Assembly (NCBI GenBank): GCA_009838595.1
Contig: VXRI01000110.1
Location: forward strand, 1-6,264
Origin: Chloroflexota bacterium
Lineage (GTDB): Bacteria > Chloroflexota > Dehalococcoidia > Lucifugimonadales > JADFKI01
Length of the DNA: 6,264 nucleotides
Reading direction: 5' to 3'
The notes below the pieces were generated by a model. It ran no database searches. It was not told where the DNA came from and saw only the letters and a list, made by a program, of their open reading frames with translations. Positions 5,646 through 6,264 of the stretch are shown here, in pieces (positions within the stretch are counted from its first letter, which is position 1; the number at the start of each line of letters is the position of its first letter). A program made the position numbers and the translations under genes.

Positions 5646-5944
5646 AAAGCGAATCGACTGAAATTCGCCTCGATGTTCGCACTGTCGTCGAACACATCCA
5701 TGCGAAGTATAACGGTAGATGGTTTGGCTTCACCTAACCTGGTGTATTGGATACATACGCGCATTCGGCGTTCAAGTTGAATCCCACATTGCGCCACATC
5801 TTTTCCAACTTAATGCCATAAGGACATAGGCTCATTGGATCCTCTAAAACCCAGGCTCAAGCATGTCCGGCAGCTCACATGCACCCTAAAGTACGGTATC
5901 TCATAGTTCAACGCCATGATCCTATCCCCACCGTACTATCGCCT
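5646..5944. other. Intergenic stretch with no convincing gene
   Basis: Between the HPF stop and the antitoxin-like gene I recognise no gene. Short minus-strand frames exist: 35 codons from ATG 5917 (MALNYEIPYFRVHVSCRTCL...), 33 codons from ATG 5835 (MSLCPYGIKLEKMW...), and the 64-codon frame 5797-5603. The first two overlap in different frames and could be pieces of one broken gene, but no family is evident. An inverted repeat lies at 5890-5937. The region looks less GC-rich than its neighbours, consistent with decayed or non-coding DNA. Confidence 0.35.
5890..5937 (-). repeat. 8-base perfect inverted repeat downstream of HPF
   Basis: AGTACGGT (5890-5897) is the exact reverse complement of ACCGTACT (5930-5937), separated by 32 bases. 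It begins 8 bases after the HPF stop codon on the minus strand. The loop is too long and the following T-run (TTTAG) too short for a standard intrinsic terminator, but transcript 3'-end folding is possible. Confidence 0.35.
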
Positions 5945-6264
5945 CTACGCCGCGTCCGGTTCTATCATCCCATAGTCCCCGTCCGCGCGCCTGTACACCA
6001 CGCTGTACTTGTTCGTCTCCGTGTTGTGGAAAAGGAAGAAATCATGGTCTAGCAGTTCCATTTCCATTATAGCGTCCTCGACAGTCATAGGCTTCATGGC
6101 GAATTGCTTCACGCGCACGAGGCTGCCCATTTCCTCTATCGCTTCCTCGACCTCGTCCTCAATAGCGGCGTCCAGTTCTTCGAGCAATACTCCCGCGTCC
6201 TCACGCATCGCCTGAGGGCTGTCTAGTAAAGAAATAAGAGGGAGAGGAGGCAGAGAGAGGTGTT
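5945..6264 (-). CDS. hpf: Ribosome hibernation promoting factor, C-terminal domain (5' end unresolved or off-window)
   Basis: Matches the C-terminal dimerisation domain of long-form HPF, which pairs 70S ribosomes into inactive 100S dimers in slow growth. The diagnostic block is VRVKQFAMKPMTVEDAIMEM, then ELLDHDFFLFHNTETNKYSV and VYRRADGDYGMIEPD, ending at TAG 5945-5947. Before it is an acidic helical linker (LLEELDAAIEDEVEEAIEEM). The N-terminal ribosome-binding domain of about 95 residues is not in the window. The frame stays open to the edge, so I annotate it as partial. The first ATG is at 6208 but has no good ribosome site. The codons upstream of it come from a pyrimidine-rich tract (HLSLPPLPLISLL) unlike normal coding sequence, so a stand-alone 87-residue protein or a frameshift near the edge are real alternatives. 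Domain identity is firm; the 5' end is not. Confidence 0.8.
   Translation of the reverse strand, partial: HLSLPPLPLISLLDSPQAMREDAGVLLEELDAAIEDEVEEAIEEMGSLVRVKQFAMKPMTVEDAIMEMELLDHDFFLFHNTETNKYSVVYRRADGDYGMIEPDAA

Noticed and set aside
5603..5797. 64-codon minus-strand frame as the true N-terminus of the antitoxin (joined through a TAG)
   Set aside because: It is in frame with the antitoxin C-terminus, but its sequence looks unlike a small antitoxin; the acidic frame from ATG 5645 fits better. Not excluded.
1..6264. CRISPR arrays, tRNA or rRNA genes, insertion sequences
   Set aside because: No regularly spaced repeats, cloverleaf-like segments, rRNA stretches or transposase motifs were seen on either strand.

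Overview
This looks like bacterial DNA using the standard code: TGA terminates at least four genes here. Coding sequence is moderately GC-rich. The gene set (ammonium transporter, DsbA-family protein, RNase III, serine hydroxymethyltransferase, long-type hibernation factor) and the style of the proteins suggest a free-living, probably marine or environmental bacterium. A Chloroflexota/Dehalococcoidia-like host is my best guess, but it rests on recalled family resemblance and is weak.

Layout. Left edge, minus strand: the first 140 codons of an Amt ammonium transporter, running off the window. Diverging from it, after about 315 bases that include a strong sigma-70-type promoter, is the most notable gene. 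It is a DsbA/thioredoxin-fold protein whose active-site cysteine codon is an in-frame TGA. A small hairpin with a G-initiated loop sits at the right distance downstream, which is the arrangement of a bacterial selenocysteine gene with its SECIS. A hairpin-rich intergenic stretch follows, ending in an imperfect dsRNA-like stem in the rnc leader. Then come rnc (RNase III) and a start/stop-overlapping gene for a DEDD/YprB-like 3'-5' exonuclease-type protein, a probable two-gene RNA-processing operon.

Convergent to these, on the minus strand, are a class I SAM-dependent methyltransferase and glyA (methyltransferase first, 24-base gap, probably co-transcribed). Upstream of them lies an apparently decaying toxin-antitoxin pair: a RelE/ParE-superfamily toxin with several conserved positions changed, and an antitoxin-like frame that seems to carry a one-base frameshift. 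About 300 bases without a convincing gene follow. The window ends in the C-terminal half of a long-form ribosome hibernation promoting factor (HPF).

Themes: thiol/selenol redox chemistry, RNA processing, one-carbon metabolism and translation control. Strongest points for follow-up: the unannotated selenoprotein, the rnc leader stem as a possible RNase III autoregulatory site, the rnc-exonuclease coupling, and the degraded toxin-antitoxin module.
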